From Pomphorhynchus laevis (taxonomy: Eukaryota; Acanthocephala; Palaeacanthocephala; Echinorhynchida; Pomphorhynchidae): a stretch of 64,000 nt of DNA. The position numbers and the translations under genes were made by a program. How positions within the stretch are numbered: the first letter of the stretch is position 1; each line of letters opens with the position of its first letter. Below are positions 32,881 to 45,106 of the stretch, in pieces. The stretch is taken from the NCBI GenBank assembly GCA_012934845.2, contig WNNJ02002078.1:1-64000 (forward strand), written 5' to 3'. The notes below the pieces were generated by a model. The model was given only the letters and a program-made list of their open reading frames with translations. It was not told the DNA's origin and did no database searches.

Positions 32881-33517
32881 ACATCTATTTGATGCCCTCG
32901 CAAGTATACATTCGGACATAACCGCCGTTTCGTGTCCCATGACGTTTGCAGCTTCATCAGCCGAAATAATGTGATATACTCAACAAAGCATTCTGTCAGC
33001 CTTTTGATTCTACATCAACCCCCATCTTTTAATCATATTCTAATTAGTACTGTAAATGCTTGAACTAACGATTTGGAACTAGCTGACACACGGAGAAGAA
33101 CCAAAATAAAAAGTAGATTATAATGAACGATACTATTTTTGCGGTATGACATATCATTAGTGCATCAAATACCCAGCCAAAAATCATGTATCACTCATGT
33201 GATAAAAACAGGACACTTTCTAGCTAAATGTAAATATTGAAATGAAAATAGCAAGCCAGCCAACTTATCAGTTGCTTTATGTTCTATTGATTCATTACTC
33301 ATTTAATATGCAATACCCTTTAAATATCGGAATTGAAAATTATTATGTGTTCACACTTGTTAACACGTGAAGTAGCGATAATTTCATCCACGTATCTGTA
33401 TCGAATTCTTTAAGCATGATATATTGATAAGAGCATGCTGTAATAAACGAGTTCTCTTAGTTTAATATTCCCGTTCCGTAGTTGTATGTCATCATTGTGA
33501 TGTTACCATTATTTTAA
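32881..33517. other. Spacer between LTR fossils
   Basis: A few phrases just after 32,880 may continue the integrase; the rest is AT-rich with nothing recognised. Confidence 0.35.
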
Positions 33518-34300
33518 TTGACCTATAGGAGATTCTTCATCTTGCCAAATTTATGGGAACCGGGGATTTTGAGCCGAGATTTTCTAAGACCTAACCATTT
33601 AACATTTCAATTTGGTGATAAAGATCCTGGGTTAAAGTTGGCCTTTTTGAATTACCCGATTTTGATGAATGTTAATCCAATTGACATTAATTTTTGGATC
33701 CAAACACCCAAAAAGCGTTCGTCCTATTTCTACCAAATCTAGTCGTCAAACTCAGAAAAACGCAAAATTCATCAATTAAATATATCTACTGCTGAAAAAA
33801 ATCATTACCGAAGAGAGTCAGTCGCCGTGGAGGAAAAAGTTCTAGTTGTCACATCATTGTTGGAAATCCTGAGTAGTGGTTAACTATCATCACACAATCA
33901 ACAAATATCGACGTTTAGATGCATACCAACTACCTAACATTGAATACTTAATAACGCCGATTGCGTGTTATTCGGTATTTCAACATTACGGTATGTATTA
34001 TAAATTTTGTGGAAAATATATTATTATTAATTTTCAAGACGAAACTCTAAGGATCTTCAGTCTGCTTACAAAACACAAGAAAAACATTATTAAAAATATA
34101 TGAAATGAATTTTCTCGGTTACCGAATATTTCATGATACATTTAAATCTTACCCTCGTCGTATAAAACACTTAGTTGACTGTTTCATTTCTAAAAATAAA
34201 TTGATCATACAACAGCTTTTAGGCAAATATAAGAAGGAAATAGCAACTTCAACAGGTACATGAAATGATCACCCAGCTACAAAAGATACATTTATTATTG
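33518..34300 (+). mobile_element. LTR retrotransposon fossil, protease to RT part
   Basis: Plus-strand remains resemble the end of a retroviral-type protease region (ILSRDFLRPNHLTFQFGD), the entry to an RT (YRRLDAYQLPNIEYLI) and an RT thumb (FLGYRIFHDTF). The order is that of Ty3-like elements. No LTR is visible. It is heavily broken and old. It may belong to a different insertion from the piece at 31.6-32.9 kb, since in an intact element protease precedes integrase. Confidence 0.5.
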
Positions 34301-34890
34301 TGCAATCTTGGAATCACACAAATGAAGCATTAGATTAAACAGGCTTATGATAGATAAGGTAGATATTATTAAAATTATTGAACAAATAATGGCACATGCA
34401 AAGTTGAAATCGCAATTTTGTAAGCAGATGAAATTATACTTCAATGATCTGCTTTCACATGTAAAATCTCGATGCCTGATTTACGATGATGACCAAAGAT
34501 TTGGCGTCCAGTTGAGTCAAATAAAGATGCTCAATTACTCCAAGCTGATATTAATACTGAATATTCATAGTCGGTTTCCAATTGTCTCCAGCTCAATAAT
34601 AAAAAAGTGCTTCCATGTGTATCTCTCAATCGAAACATAATCAACATAGAGTTTACCACCTTGACGGTGTAGCCATATTGATAACTGACTCATATAAGGA
34701 TTGTTTGAGTACGACAAGATTTAAGCACTCGCATGAACACAGACTTCGTGTGCTCACAGGTCATATGAGTCGTCGGTCTTCTCCGCCGGTCGCTTTAAAA
34801 CGTTGATATTTCTTGTTTTAGGACCATTTCTAACGCTTTGATTCTAAGTATACTTTTATATGCTTCACCGTGATGTTACCCTATTACTAA
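34301..34890. other. Unassigned, possibly decayed retroelement
   Basis: A 97-residue plus-strand frame (34,347-34,640) and a 63-residue one (34,615-34,806) have no motif I recognise. They are probably remnants of the LTR fossil before or the LINE tail after. Confidence 0.3.
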
Positions 34891-34892
34891 GG

Positions 34893-35276
34893 AAGAATGT
34901 AATCGCCTAGAAAATGTTTATCGATTGGCAACGAGATTAGTCCGTACTGTCAGACATTTGGAATATAGGGATATACTTATGTATCTAAAAATGCATAGTC
35001 TTAGTTTCATGCGACTTCGTGCTGATATGTGCCTCGTATGACATATTTTACATACTAAGGAGCATCATTGCGTCACTTGTTGAGATTTCGAGATCAGCCC
35101 TTTCTATGCGGACATTCCTTAATGCTTAGAACACTACGCCTACGCCACATCCGTATCAGATAGTTGTATCGGTATGGAATCAACTTTCCGATACGACTGT
35201 TAACTATCGTAATATTAATGCGTTTAAACTGGCGTTGGATAAAGATTTAGCCAAGATAATCGATTGCGATTTGTGA
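34893..35276 (+). mobile_element. LINE ORF2 C-terminal tail (CR1/Jockey-type), copy T1
   Basis: Plus-strand frames read CNRLENVYRLATRLVR, LEYRDILMYLKMHSLSFMRL and later VSVWNQLSDTTVNYRN, INAFKLALDKDL, ending at a TGA at 35,276. This is the R-x-x-TR ... Y-x-x-R/DL-x-x-L ... WN-x-L ... FK pattern at the end of CR1/Jockey-type ORF2, also present at 44.6-45.06 kb. There are two or more frame breaks. Confidence 0.65.
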
Positions 35277-36680
35277 AGTTTTACTTTGATTTCCTGTGAT
35301 GCAACTTGTAAAGAGTCTTTGACTCACTGTGTTGTCTATTTAATAATAACAGCCTCATAGATATTTAAAAAGTTAAATAGGGACTTTAAATACCCGCTGC
35401 AATCGAATACACCAAACCGATATTTACTATGCTTAATAAATAAATTTTCCAAGTTTTCATTTGAGATTCCTTTGCTGGATTGCTCATCATTATCGGTCAT
35501 CAATTGATTGAAGTAACTCTAATATATTCAGTTACCTTACAAAAATCGACACAGATCAAAGGTTATTGTTTTTCCTGTCTAGAGAATTCCAAAATTATTT
35601 AACATTTATCGAAAAAGCCTACAATCGTACACATCCTATAATCCTTGAGAAAACAAGCAGGCTGGACGTTATGTTTGGGTCATTTGATAAATAATTTAAT
35701 TGATACTTAATTATGATAGAAAATCAACGCTTTTTACCGGTATTGTCGTCATTCCGATCATTCTTGAGTAACGCAACGAGATACACTCCATAGGAGCAGA
35801 TTTTTAGTCATTAGTACAAATCCATAAATGACGTTCTACTGCTATGAATGAAGGCGGAAATACAGTTTGTCTTACGAAGAACCGGTGTTGAAAAGTAAAT
35901 CTTTTTGACAGGTTAGAGAGGTTCAAACAAATTGGTTAAATGTAACAGTGAATTGTGGCAACTAAAATGAATTTAATGTATCAACACCCACATTTGCTAG
36001 ATGCCCTCAGATAGATAAAGACATATCCGAACAATTCTAATTGAAAATGTGATTCCAATAGTTTGTCTAATGAAGCTTTAGATGCTGCTCATTACAATAA
36101 TAACAAATTACGCCGAAATTAATAAAATTTGTCTAAAATAGAATTACAAAACGAACTATTCACAAAGAAAAATGTTTAAAAATAAAATTGAAAGTTTGTC
36201 GATTGACCGAGTAACTCGAGTAGAAAGAATACCATGATACCTGAACGACTATTTCAAACAGGAGAAGAAAGTCTTGCGATATTCATTAACTGCTTTCATG
36301 AGATAGATATTTTTAAAAATATCCATTTGTTTCTTTCATTGTAATTTATTTATAGTATGAAATCAAAGAAACAACAATTTATTCGATAAAAAAGTCCAGT
36401 CCGATATTTTAATAGCTGCGGTACAATAGCCGTTGGCACGCCGATGATGCGAGCGTTATTGGTACCAAAGTTTAGCAAATTTTAAATCGATTGAGCCCCA
36501 AATTTAAGTGCTGTATAAATTCAGCAAAATCGCCAGTTTTATTTCACAGCGCCCTCAATGCCAATCAAATTAATGCATAAAGGTTGCGACCAAATAGCGA
36601 ATGCAGGTTTGACTAAATCTATTGAACATAGATGGACTCAATATATGCGCTAAATTATTTAGGACTAGCGGACAATTGAT
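35277..36680. other. AT-rich spacer
   Basis: No frame over 60 codons and no element recognised. Short phrases near 36,400-36,500 are slightly GC-richer but do not resolve. Confidence 0.45.
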
Positions 36681-36689
36681 GGATAAAAC

Positions 36690-37050
36690 ATATTCATTCG
36701 AGGTATTTTATACGAAGTATCACTGACCAAATTAATAATAATACAAATTTATTTAACGTGGCAAATGCGTACAAGCTGTACGCTAACAAGTCCACTAACA
36801 AAAATGAAAAAGTCAAGCAGATAAATTGTTTAAATGGGATCGGATTTGGCGTTTGAAGCACGACAGGGAAGTTGATTGGCGTATATGAATGGGCAGATGA
36901 TTCCACTAGATAGGAGCAGACGCTAGGAAGGAGCGGAGTCTAGAGGAGGTAGAGTAGTTTGGGACATGTAAAAGAAGGGAATTACAGGAACGCAAGGAAC
37001 AGTAAACATGACGAGAATTATCAAGAAAAGGAAGGTCGAGAAATGAAGGG
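36690..37050 (-). mobile_element. CR1-like LINE (family X), 3'-end fragment, copy 2
   Basis: About 350 bases, 5'-truncated. The minus strand contains TGGAATCATCTGCCCATTCA and ends in GCATTTGCCACGTTAAATAA followed by TTATTATTAA, the same 3' end as the plus-strand copy ending at 39.6 kb. Confidence 0.75.
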
Positions 37051-37735
37051 GTATGAAAAGTTATTGCAATAAGTTATTACACAACTTATTGCAAGCAATG
37101 AGTTGTGTTAGTGTATTGGGAGTTCATGATGATGCACCATTATTAGCACAGCTTGATTTCGCTTTGCATAGGACCATACAAAAATTCACAAGTTAGGTAT
37201 GAAAAAAGATATCCTTCGAAATTTGCCTACTAAGACAAATTTCCTTTTCAATCATCAATCATAGTGAAGTTTATCAACAGCAAATAGATTAATTTCATCA
37301 ACCTTTAAACATGAACCTTATAAAACATGCATGCAAAAACAGCGTGTCTGCATTGCTAAGTGAATCATTGTTATAGAAGGACTGATCAATTTCACAAATA
37401 CTGAATTTCACGATGCCGTGTGTAAGATAATGAATGTAGCATACGTGGATATGCAACATGGTGGACTTTTAATTATTCGACACGGCCTTATTCGAGATAT
37501 TATAAAAGTTGCGTTTCGGAGGTTTATTATAAGCTAATAGAATTAAATTTAATTAAATTTATTCAAATAGTGTTTTTTACTTCTAGCGGGTTTGGAATAT
37601 ACGTTTACAATTCATTATTTTAATCTGAAAATTTGGAACAGGATCAATAAACACTAATTTGTTTTTAAATTCGCTAAACGTACTATATTCGCTAAACGTA
37701 CTAGTTTAGTATTTATTACCAAACGTACTATCTTT
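37051..37735. other. Spacer between CR1 fragments
   Basis: AT-rich. A 33-codon frame at 37,094 (MSCVSVLGVHDDAPLLAQLD) looks peptide-like but is too short and isolated to call. Confidence 0.4.
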
Positions 37736-37739
37736 CGGC

Positions 37740-39600
37740 GAAATCAAATCGAGTCATCTTGCAACTCTAAATCTCATTGGAAAATCTTAAACTCAATTCT
37801 TTCACGATCATCTATTCCTTGTAATATAAATCCTGATGAACTTTCTTCTTATCTACAAACTAAGCTATCTAATTTACTTTCCCTACTACCCATAGCCCCC
37901 TTGTACCCTCTCTTCTCTTTAAATACTTCCCTCCCAGAACTATTCCACCTTCTTCCCGTTTCGTCTGATGAAGTTTCTTCGGTTCTGCTTCATACCGAAT
38001 AAAACCTCCTCCTGACCCAATTCCCACTTACTTGCTTAAAAATATCTGCTCCTCTATATCACCCTTCCTAACCACATTGTTCAACTCTTCCATCCGTAGC
38101 CGTGGATTTCCTACGATCTGGAAATGCGCCACTATTCGTCCTCTCATCAAAAAGCAATCTCTCGACACATCACTACCATTTTCATAATAATAATCTTCGT
38201 ACCGTCCAATCTCACTCATCCCAACCATCTCGAATTTCCTTGAACGTCTCGTTCTCAGGAAAGTTAATACATATCTCTTTTCCTCCAACTTATATCCTCC
38301 CTTCCAAGCCGCTTCTCGCTCTAATTACTCTACCGAAATTGCCTGACTTTAAGTTTATAACGACTTACTCATATTGCGCGATCATAAATTATATAGTGTC
38401 ATAGTTCCTCTTGATCTAGCGTCTGCTTTTGACATCGTCGATCACTCGATTCTTCTCCGTCGCCTTCGAAATGATTATGGTTTCTCTTTACCCACTGTAT
38501 CATGGTTTTCTTCATATATATCAAACCGTACATTTCGCGTCTATTCTAACTATTCTCTCCCCATCCTTCTTCTATCCCGTTCGGTGTTCCACAAGGCTCA
38601 GTATTAGGCCTTATGATTTTATCTCTTCTTCTCGGTGACATGCCTTCGATTTCTCATACATTTAACTTCCATGTTATGCAATATGCTGTTGATATTATCA
38701 TCTATGCTCATGCACCTGTTTATCGTATTCACGATCTTAGTGTTTCTGCTTCCGACTGTCTTGTCTCAATGTCCAATCATCTTTCTTCCCTTCGCCTTTC
38801 TCTGAATCCTGATAAGTCCAAAATTATGTAGATCCTACCTCGACGCTTCGGCTTAGAACCTCCCTCCGTATCATTAAATTCTACAATTCTTCCTATCGTT
38901 GGTAATCTCGTTTTTCTAGGCTTCCATTTCGACAACCAACTTTCACTTAAACCTTTCGTTAGAGATAAAGTACGCTCATCTACCCTGATACTCCGCAATC
39001 TCCGTCAAGTTCGTAGATTGATCGATTTCCCTTATTGTATGACTCTCATATCTTCTATCCTTTTTTCTAAACTCGATTATTGTCTTAGTCTATTTTACAA
39101 TTCAACTAAATCCACTCTTCTTCCACTACAACGCAGCCGTCCAAATTCTCCTCCGTCTTCGTCGTTTTGATTAAACACCCCACCATCTTGCTTCTCTCGA
39201 TTTGCGTACAATTTATTGTCGTGTTCAAATTCGTTGTCTCCTCGTTGCTTTTCGCATTGAAACTTTTCATACTCCTTCATTTCTCAACCTTCCTTTTCTT
39301 GATAATTCTCGTCCTGTTTACTGTTCCTTGTATTCTTGTAATTCCTTTCTTTTACAAGTCCCAAACTACTCAACCTCTTTTTGATTCCGATCCTTCCTGG
39401 TAGCTGCTCCTCTTTCGTGGAATCATCTGCCCATTCATATACGCCAATCAACCACCATGCCGTGCTTCAAACGCCAAATCCGATCCTATTTAAACAATTT
39501 ATCTGCTTTACTTTTTCATTTTTTATTAGTGGACTTGTAAGCGTGCAGCTAATATGCATTTGCCACGTTAAATAAATTATTATTAATTGATGCTAGTAGC
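37740..39600 (+). mobile_element. CR1-like LINE (family X), longest copy (copy 3)
   Basis: A 5'-truncated ORF2 with many breaks, running from the pre-RT linker (NPDELSSYLQTKLSNLL) through fingers (FPTIWKCATIRPLIKK), motif A (VPLDLASAFDIVDHSILLRR) and WFSSYISNRTFRVYS. A decayed motif B (GVPQGSVLG in pieces) and motif C (MQYAVDIIIYAHAP, where YADD has become YAVD) follow, then SLNPDKSKIM, STILPIVGNLVFLGF and the C-terminal region. The 3' end is GCCACGTTAAATAAATTATTATTAA. The DHSILLxRLxxxYG block is typical of the CR1/L2 group. The nuclease domain is absent. Confidence 0.8.
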
Positions 39601-41100
39601 ATCGTCAGAAACAAAAAATGCAATTTGTTTGCGAATTTGAGGATTAAGGTGTACGTTGAATGTAAAATGAACAAATTTTAAACAGTTGATGAATAAATTG
39701 TACGTTTTTATGATAGTACTTACTAGCAGCTAGCTAATTATAAAAATTACTCTCTGCATTAATCGTAATCCAATATATTTAATCATCTTAGTCGCACACT
39801 CCTAAAATCATTTTCCTTCATAGTTCACATGACTCCTGTACTCTTTCAACGTTTTAAATTTCTTACCTCTACATATACTTTTCGTATATTTCCTTACCAA
39901 TCCCTTCTGATACTGCCCAGCTCAATTCATAGAAAATATATAGTTAAATACCGTATTTTCCCGGTTCTCATATTTTGCATAACGGAAGGTATTTGTAAAA
40001 TACATACGTGCTAGGTCGGCTTTTAACCGAAGATAAATATATTTCGAGATATTTAATTTTTTAGAAAAAAAATTAAAAATTAATAATAAAATTTGTAGAG
40101 CATATTACGACCTGAAACGTTAAATACCTCATTAATAGACAATTGTTCATAACATATAAAAACATGCCAAGTAAAAGTTAGTAAAAAATCTTACGATAAA
40201 AAAATATTTTTTGAGATAAAAACTTTTTTTTTCAAATTTTTCAACTATGGATACATTGATTTTTTAATATTATTTAAATCACCAAAGTCGAATATACCAA
40301 TTATCAAAATTTTAGATCAATTCAACTCCAGATGAAGAGAAATATAATGTTTAATTAAGTATGACTTGTTCAATTTAATTTTTTAGCATAGCAATGACAA
40401 AAAGAAATCATTTTTGATTAAATGTTTTAACTTAAAATAACTCTTTACTGTCGTTTAAAAGGTTTCTAAAACGATGTAAATTTATTAACGCGCACATTTT
40501 GCCTCCAAGCATATTCGCTCAAATAAAGGTCCATCCATCCTTTATATTTACATTTCTTTTATAAAATGTTTTAATATACGCCATTGTGACTTAATTCTCT
40601 GAGTATGACATCTTAGAAATTTAGAATAATATGTATACATGCAAATGAATCGTTGATACCTAAGATTGGATCCACAAACGTTTTTTGAATAGTTAACCAT
40701 TGAGTGGTTGTAACCATAGTATTCTAATTTGATATAACCTTTCCAAAAATTGCTGTGAATGATATTACCTTAAAAAATAAGATTATTTTAAACTTCCATA
40801 GCACTCGACCATCCACTTTCCGCCATCCTCTCATTCCATTCATTTACCTTTTATATTCTTCCTTCCCCCTTCCCCATTAGCAATCCCGCATTCTATTTTC
40901 CCCATACTCTCATTTTACCAAAAATAAAGATTTCCTTATTTTTCATTGGGAATAAGATGTATCGGGAACAGTCTTTTATTTCCAATTTCTAATGTCATGC
41001 ACAACAAATGCATTCTCAATGGCGTTCATTGAAACATTTTATAGAGGAATGAGCAAAATGAAATGAAACATTTACGATTTCTCTTATATTTCTCATCCTT
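39601..41100. other. AT-rich spacer
   Basis: About 1.5 kb with no recognised gene, element or repeat. Confidence 0.45.
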
Positions 41101-41104
41101 CATC

Positions 41105-42216
41105 CACCCGTCCGGTGTTCCACAAGGCTCCGTATTAGCCCTTTTTTAAAAAGATTTATTTTTAACGTGGCAAATGCGTGTGCCAGCGCACGCTTACATG
41201 ACCACAACAAAACAAAACTGTAAATCAGGTGTCGAGAAGGTGTGAACGAAGGAGGTGTTTGAATGTGATAAAGGAGGGGGCGCGGCGGACGTCGAGAGGG
41301 AGTTGATTCCATGCGAGTGAGGCGGCGACGAGGAAGGATCGGAGACCGTAGTTGTTAGAGTAATTAGGAACGTGGAGTAAGAGGGTATGACGGGAACGCA
41401 GCGATAGTGAGGTGGAGCGAGTGTCGTCTAAGAAAGGAAGGTTGATGAACGATGGGGAGCCGACAGCGATGAGACGAAAAGTAACGAGAAGGCGGAGTTT
41501 GATGCGGATGTGGATGGTGGGCCAGGAGAGTTGGGCAAAATATGTGGATGTGTGGTCGAAGCGACGGAGACGAAAGAGCACTCGAACGACAATGTTGATT
41601 ATTCGTTGTAGGAGTAGGATGATGGATTTTGGAGAATTGGCGAAAAGGCTAAGGCAGTAATCGATTTTAGGGAAAAGAAGCAATGAAAGAAGAGACATAC
41701 AAGAACGGAAGTCGATAAGGGGACAGATACGGCAGATGTCATAAAGAATTAAGTTAGATGAGCGGACCTTGTCACGGACGAAGGGTTTAAGGGAAAGGTG
41801 ATCATCGAAATTGAATCCTAAGAAAGTGAGATTGTGTACTATTGGGATAATCGATGAAGCAAAAGATACAATGGGAGAGATATGTTTGGTTTACGGGGGA
41901 GGATCCACATTATTTTAGACTTGTCGGAGTTTAGAACGAGATGGAGATTGGAGAGACGTTCCTAGATAGAAGAAAGACAATTGGAGGCAGAAATGCCGAT
42001 ATCGTGTATGCGATGTGCGGGTGCATGAACATAGATGAGGATTTCATCAACGTATTGCATGAGGTTAAAGGAGAAAGGTTTGATTAACGGAGAGAGATCG
42101 CCAAGCAGAAGATAGAAAAGCAACGGACCTAGGACTGAACCTTATGGGACCCCGCAAAAAATAGGGGTCGGAGGGGAGGATGATGAAATAGAACAGACGC
42201 GAAAGGCGTATGTTCT
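41105..42216 (-). mobile_element. CR1-like LINE (family X, diverged subfamily), copy 4
   Basis: On the minus strand from 42,216: GVPxGSVLGPLLFYLLLGDL, MQYVDEILIYVHAPAHRIHD (motif C, second Asp now Glu), LNSDKSKIMWILP, then a 157-residue open frame (41,698-41,225) with RIINIVVRVLFRLRRFDHTS, ASLAWNQLPLDVR and FKHLLRSHL, the CR1 C-terminus. The 3' end carries GCATTTGCCACGTTAAAAAT. It differs enough from copies 3 and 5 to be a separate subfamily. Confidence 0.8.
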
Positions 42217-43200
42217 TTGGCTTTCTCTCTTCTCGTTGACTTGTCTTCGATTTCTCATACATTCAACTTCTATGTTATGCAATATGCTGATGACATTCTC
42301 ATCTATGCTTATGCACCTGCTTATCATATTCATGATCTTAGTGTTTCTGCATCCAAATGTCTTGGCTCAATTTCCAATCATTTTTCTTCCCTTCGCCTTT
42401 CTCTGAATCCTGGTAAATCCAAAAATTATGTGGATATTACTTCGACGCCTCGGCTTAGAACATCTATCCGTATCATTATTTTCTACGTTTCCTATCGTTG
42501 ATAATCTCGTTTTCCTAGTCTTCACTTTCGACAACCGAATTTCACTAAAACCTTTCCTCAAAGATAAAGTACGCTGATCTACCTTGATTCTCCGCAAACT
42601 CTATCAAATTCGTATATTAATCGATTTCTCTGCTGGTATGATTCTCATATCTTCTCTCATTTTCATAAAACTTGATTATGCTTAGTCTATTTTCCAACTC
42701 ACCTAAATCTACTCTTCATCCATTACAACGCATCGTCAACGCATCCGTCCGAATTCTCCTTCGTATTCGTCTTTTTGATCATGCATTTCACCATCTTGCT
42801 TCTCATGATTTGCCTACCATTTATTGTCGTATTCAAATTCGTCTTCTCATTGCTTTCCGCTTTGTAACTTTTCATTCCCCTTCATTTCTCAACCTTCCTC
42901 GTCTTGATAATTCTCGTTCTGTTTACTGTTCTTAGCGTTCCCGTAAATCCCTTCTTTTACGTTTCAAACCACTCTATCTCCTTTGACTTCCGCTTCTTCC
43001 TTGTGACTGATCCTCTCTTGTGAAATATCTGCCCATTCATATAAGCCAATCAACCTCGCTGTCATGTTTCAAACGCTAAATTTGATCACATTTAAACAAT
43101 TTAAACAATTTATATGCTTGACTTTTTCATTTTTTTTGTTTGTTAGTAGACTTGTAAGCGTGCAGTTGGCACGCATTTGTCACGTTAAATATATATTATT
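42217..43200 (+). mobile_element. CR1-like LINE (family X), copy 5
   Basis: Begins abruptly within the RT and reads NFYVMQYADDILIYAYAPAY (intact YADD), SLRLSLNPGKSK, HPLQRIVNASVRILLRIRLF, DLPTIYCRIQIRLLIAFRF and the 3' end GTCACGTTAAATATATATTATTA. It is closest to copy 3. It starts within a few bases of the point where copy 4 ends, in opposite orientation. Confidence 0.8.
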
Positions 43201-43261
43201 AAAATTTAATGATTACTCACATGAATTTTCATCCTCCGCCTCGGTATTCTTAACTCGGTTT

Positions 43262-43835
43262 CATTTAATTGTGAGTGCGGCGTCGTATCAGACCCCTCTG
43301 GTATTCACGGGCTAAACTGCCCCAGAGTGGTTTATCGGCACAGTGCTGTAAACACACTTTTCCGTAGCGCCCTTGCCACAGCTGGTGTCCCGTCCTGCCT
43401 TGAACCAATCGGGCTCTGCAGAAACGATGGAAAGAGACCGGACAATGCTTCACTAGTCCCATGGGAAAGGGGACGTCTGCTAGTATGGGACTTCACTTGT
43501 CCTAACATTCTTGCTGCCAGTTATTTGCCTAGTGCGGTCTCTGGGGCCGGGGAGGTTGCTAGATTGGCAGAGGATCGAAAGAAGGCCAAATATACATGTA
43601 TTGACGAATCGCAATATAAATTTGTACGTTGGCGATCGACACAATTGGTGCTGCCGGGCCGATAACTTAGAATTTTTTGACAAAACTGGGAAATATGTGG
43701 GTGGTGGCAACAGATGAACGAAGAGCTGTCAATTTCCTCTTGCAGCGTTTAAGCAGTGCAGTGCAGCGGAGAAATGCAGCGTGCCTGTTAGAGGTCGCTC
43801 GAGAGGAAACCTTCCAACTTAAAGATACTAAAATA
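43262..43835 (+). mobile_element. REL-type non-LTR retrotransposon, copy E (C-terminal fragment)
   Basis: The plus strand holds a CCHC knuckle (CECGVVSDPSGIHGLNC), the RH motif (YRHSAVNTLFRSAL), then the REL core: GKRPDNASLVPW, RLLVWDFTCPNILAASYL, LAEDRKKAKY. Here the full P-D ... D ... K-x-x-K-Y pattern of a PD-(D/E)XK nuclease is visible. After one frame change the tail reads AVNFLLQRLSSAVQRRNAAC, matching the tail of copy A. The frame 43,327-43,665 is open for 112 residues, so the fragment is comparatively young. RT and N-terminus are absent. Confidence 0.8.
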
Positions 43836-43839
43836 TCAC

Positions 43840-44585
43840 AAACTATACAATTTTTTTCATTTACTAACGAAATTAAAGTTTCTAATATCTATATGATTTC
43901 AAGAATTCATTTTAGTTAAATTACTGATTTACCCCAACTTCAAAAGAATCAGTTTCTTCAGCATAATTGAATCCATTATAATTTATGTTATGCCCGACCA
44001 AGCACCAATCGTCATTTATATTCACGTAGTCTCTTATATGCTTTAGCAAACGAGTACCTGCTTCGTTGATTCTATCTTTGATTTGAGAGCATCTTCAGAA
44101 TCTTCGTTAAAGCTGATCCATTATTTATCACATGAAGATCACCTTCTTCAGATTTTACAATGCCTGACAACAGTAGATGTGGACTGGCAAATACGTCTAC
44201 CTAATTTAGAAGATCAGCGTAGCGACACTAAAGTTATACCAGTACCGATGATAAAATTACCTTGAGCTCAATAACTGACGAATTCAAGTATTGATTACAG
44301 TCAATTACTAATTTTAGAGCCTATAGAGAGGGATTTAACATGCTATTTTTTCCAACTGTAGAAAAAGCTGTCTTGTTGATTTTCAATATAACCAAAGAAG
44401 AAAAATACCAAAATACAGTGAAAGGGTAGTCACTGCAGAACATTCTATATAATTATCTATGCGCTCTGATATTCAACTTATTTATATCTGAACTACCAAG
44501 CAGACTCATACGTGGTTTCTATAATTATAGAAATTATATAACTTCGACGCACTTTTATTGCACTCAATCAATTTGTCATACGTCC
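43840..44585. other. Unassigned segment with coding-like text on both strands
   Basis: Less AT-skewed than its surroundings. The plus strand has a 60-residue frame (44,083-44,265) containing LLQILQCLTTVDVDWQIRLP, faintly like a COMM domain. The minus strand has about 50 residues ending at 43,921 (LLKHIRDYVNINDDWCLVGH, NYAEETDSFEVG). Neither is convincing alone. It could be a host exon or an unrecognised repeat. Confidence 0.25.
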
Positions 44586-44589
44586 GCTA

Positions 44590-45057
44590 ATGTTTGCTCA
44601 TGTGTTGAGCCGTCTTCTATATGCTGCGCCGTGTGTGTATCCCCAAAATTTAAAAGAACATATTAGTTCAGAGAGGGTACTTCATAGAGCTACCAAGCTA
44701 GCACCGCAACTGAAATTTTTGTCGTACCCTGATCGATTAAAATCACTTAGACTTGAGACTGTCACGTGGACCCGCCGGTACATCGATATGAGTATGGTCT
44801 GGCAAATTCTTAATGATTTGGATCATCCACTTCGAGATTGTCTTCATTTGCGCTCATCCAATATCCTCCGAGGCCATGGTTTAATCCTGCGACGTGAAAG
44901 GATAATAAAATCACGAGCTGTCCAATTTGATCGGCGAGTTGTATCTCTGTGGAATAGGCTTGCAGAGTCAACAGTGTGCAGTAGCAATATCAACGAATTC
45001 AAAAAGAAATTACAGATGGAGGATGCCATGGGGAAAGCTGCTTTTCCGTATTTGTGA
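44590..45057 (+). pseudogene. LINE ORF2 C-terminal tail (CR1/Jockey-type), copy T2
   Basis: An open frame of 155 residues with the full C-terminal pattern: ERVLHRATKLAPQLKFLSY, DRLKSLRLETVTWTRRYIDM, RSSNILRGHGLILRRER, RRVVSLWNRLAESTV and NINEFKKKLQ. In CR1/Jockey LINEs this region follows the RT thumb. The frame is intact but detached from any RT upstream; the RT piece that follows at 45.1 kb is in the same orientation and so does not belong to the same insertion. Confidence 0.75.
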
Positions 45058-45106
45058 TACTTTTATTATATTTTCTTTTTTCTGCAGTGAACCAGCCAAT
45101 TAAGCC

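Noticed and set aside
37094-37195. 33-codon frame with HDDAPLLAQLDFALHR
   Set aside because: Peptide-like but short and isolated, with no partner exon or motif; kept only as a note in the spacer entry.
41412-41660. 82-codon Arg-rich plus-strand frame
   Set aside because: Antisense shadow of the CR1 C-terminal frame at 41,225-41,698; the Arg-rich composition follows from the reverse reading.
42142-42333. Minus-strand frames near the CR1 junction as separate genes
   Set aside because: They are decayed CR1 RT text (copy 4) or shadows of the plus-strand copy 5.
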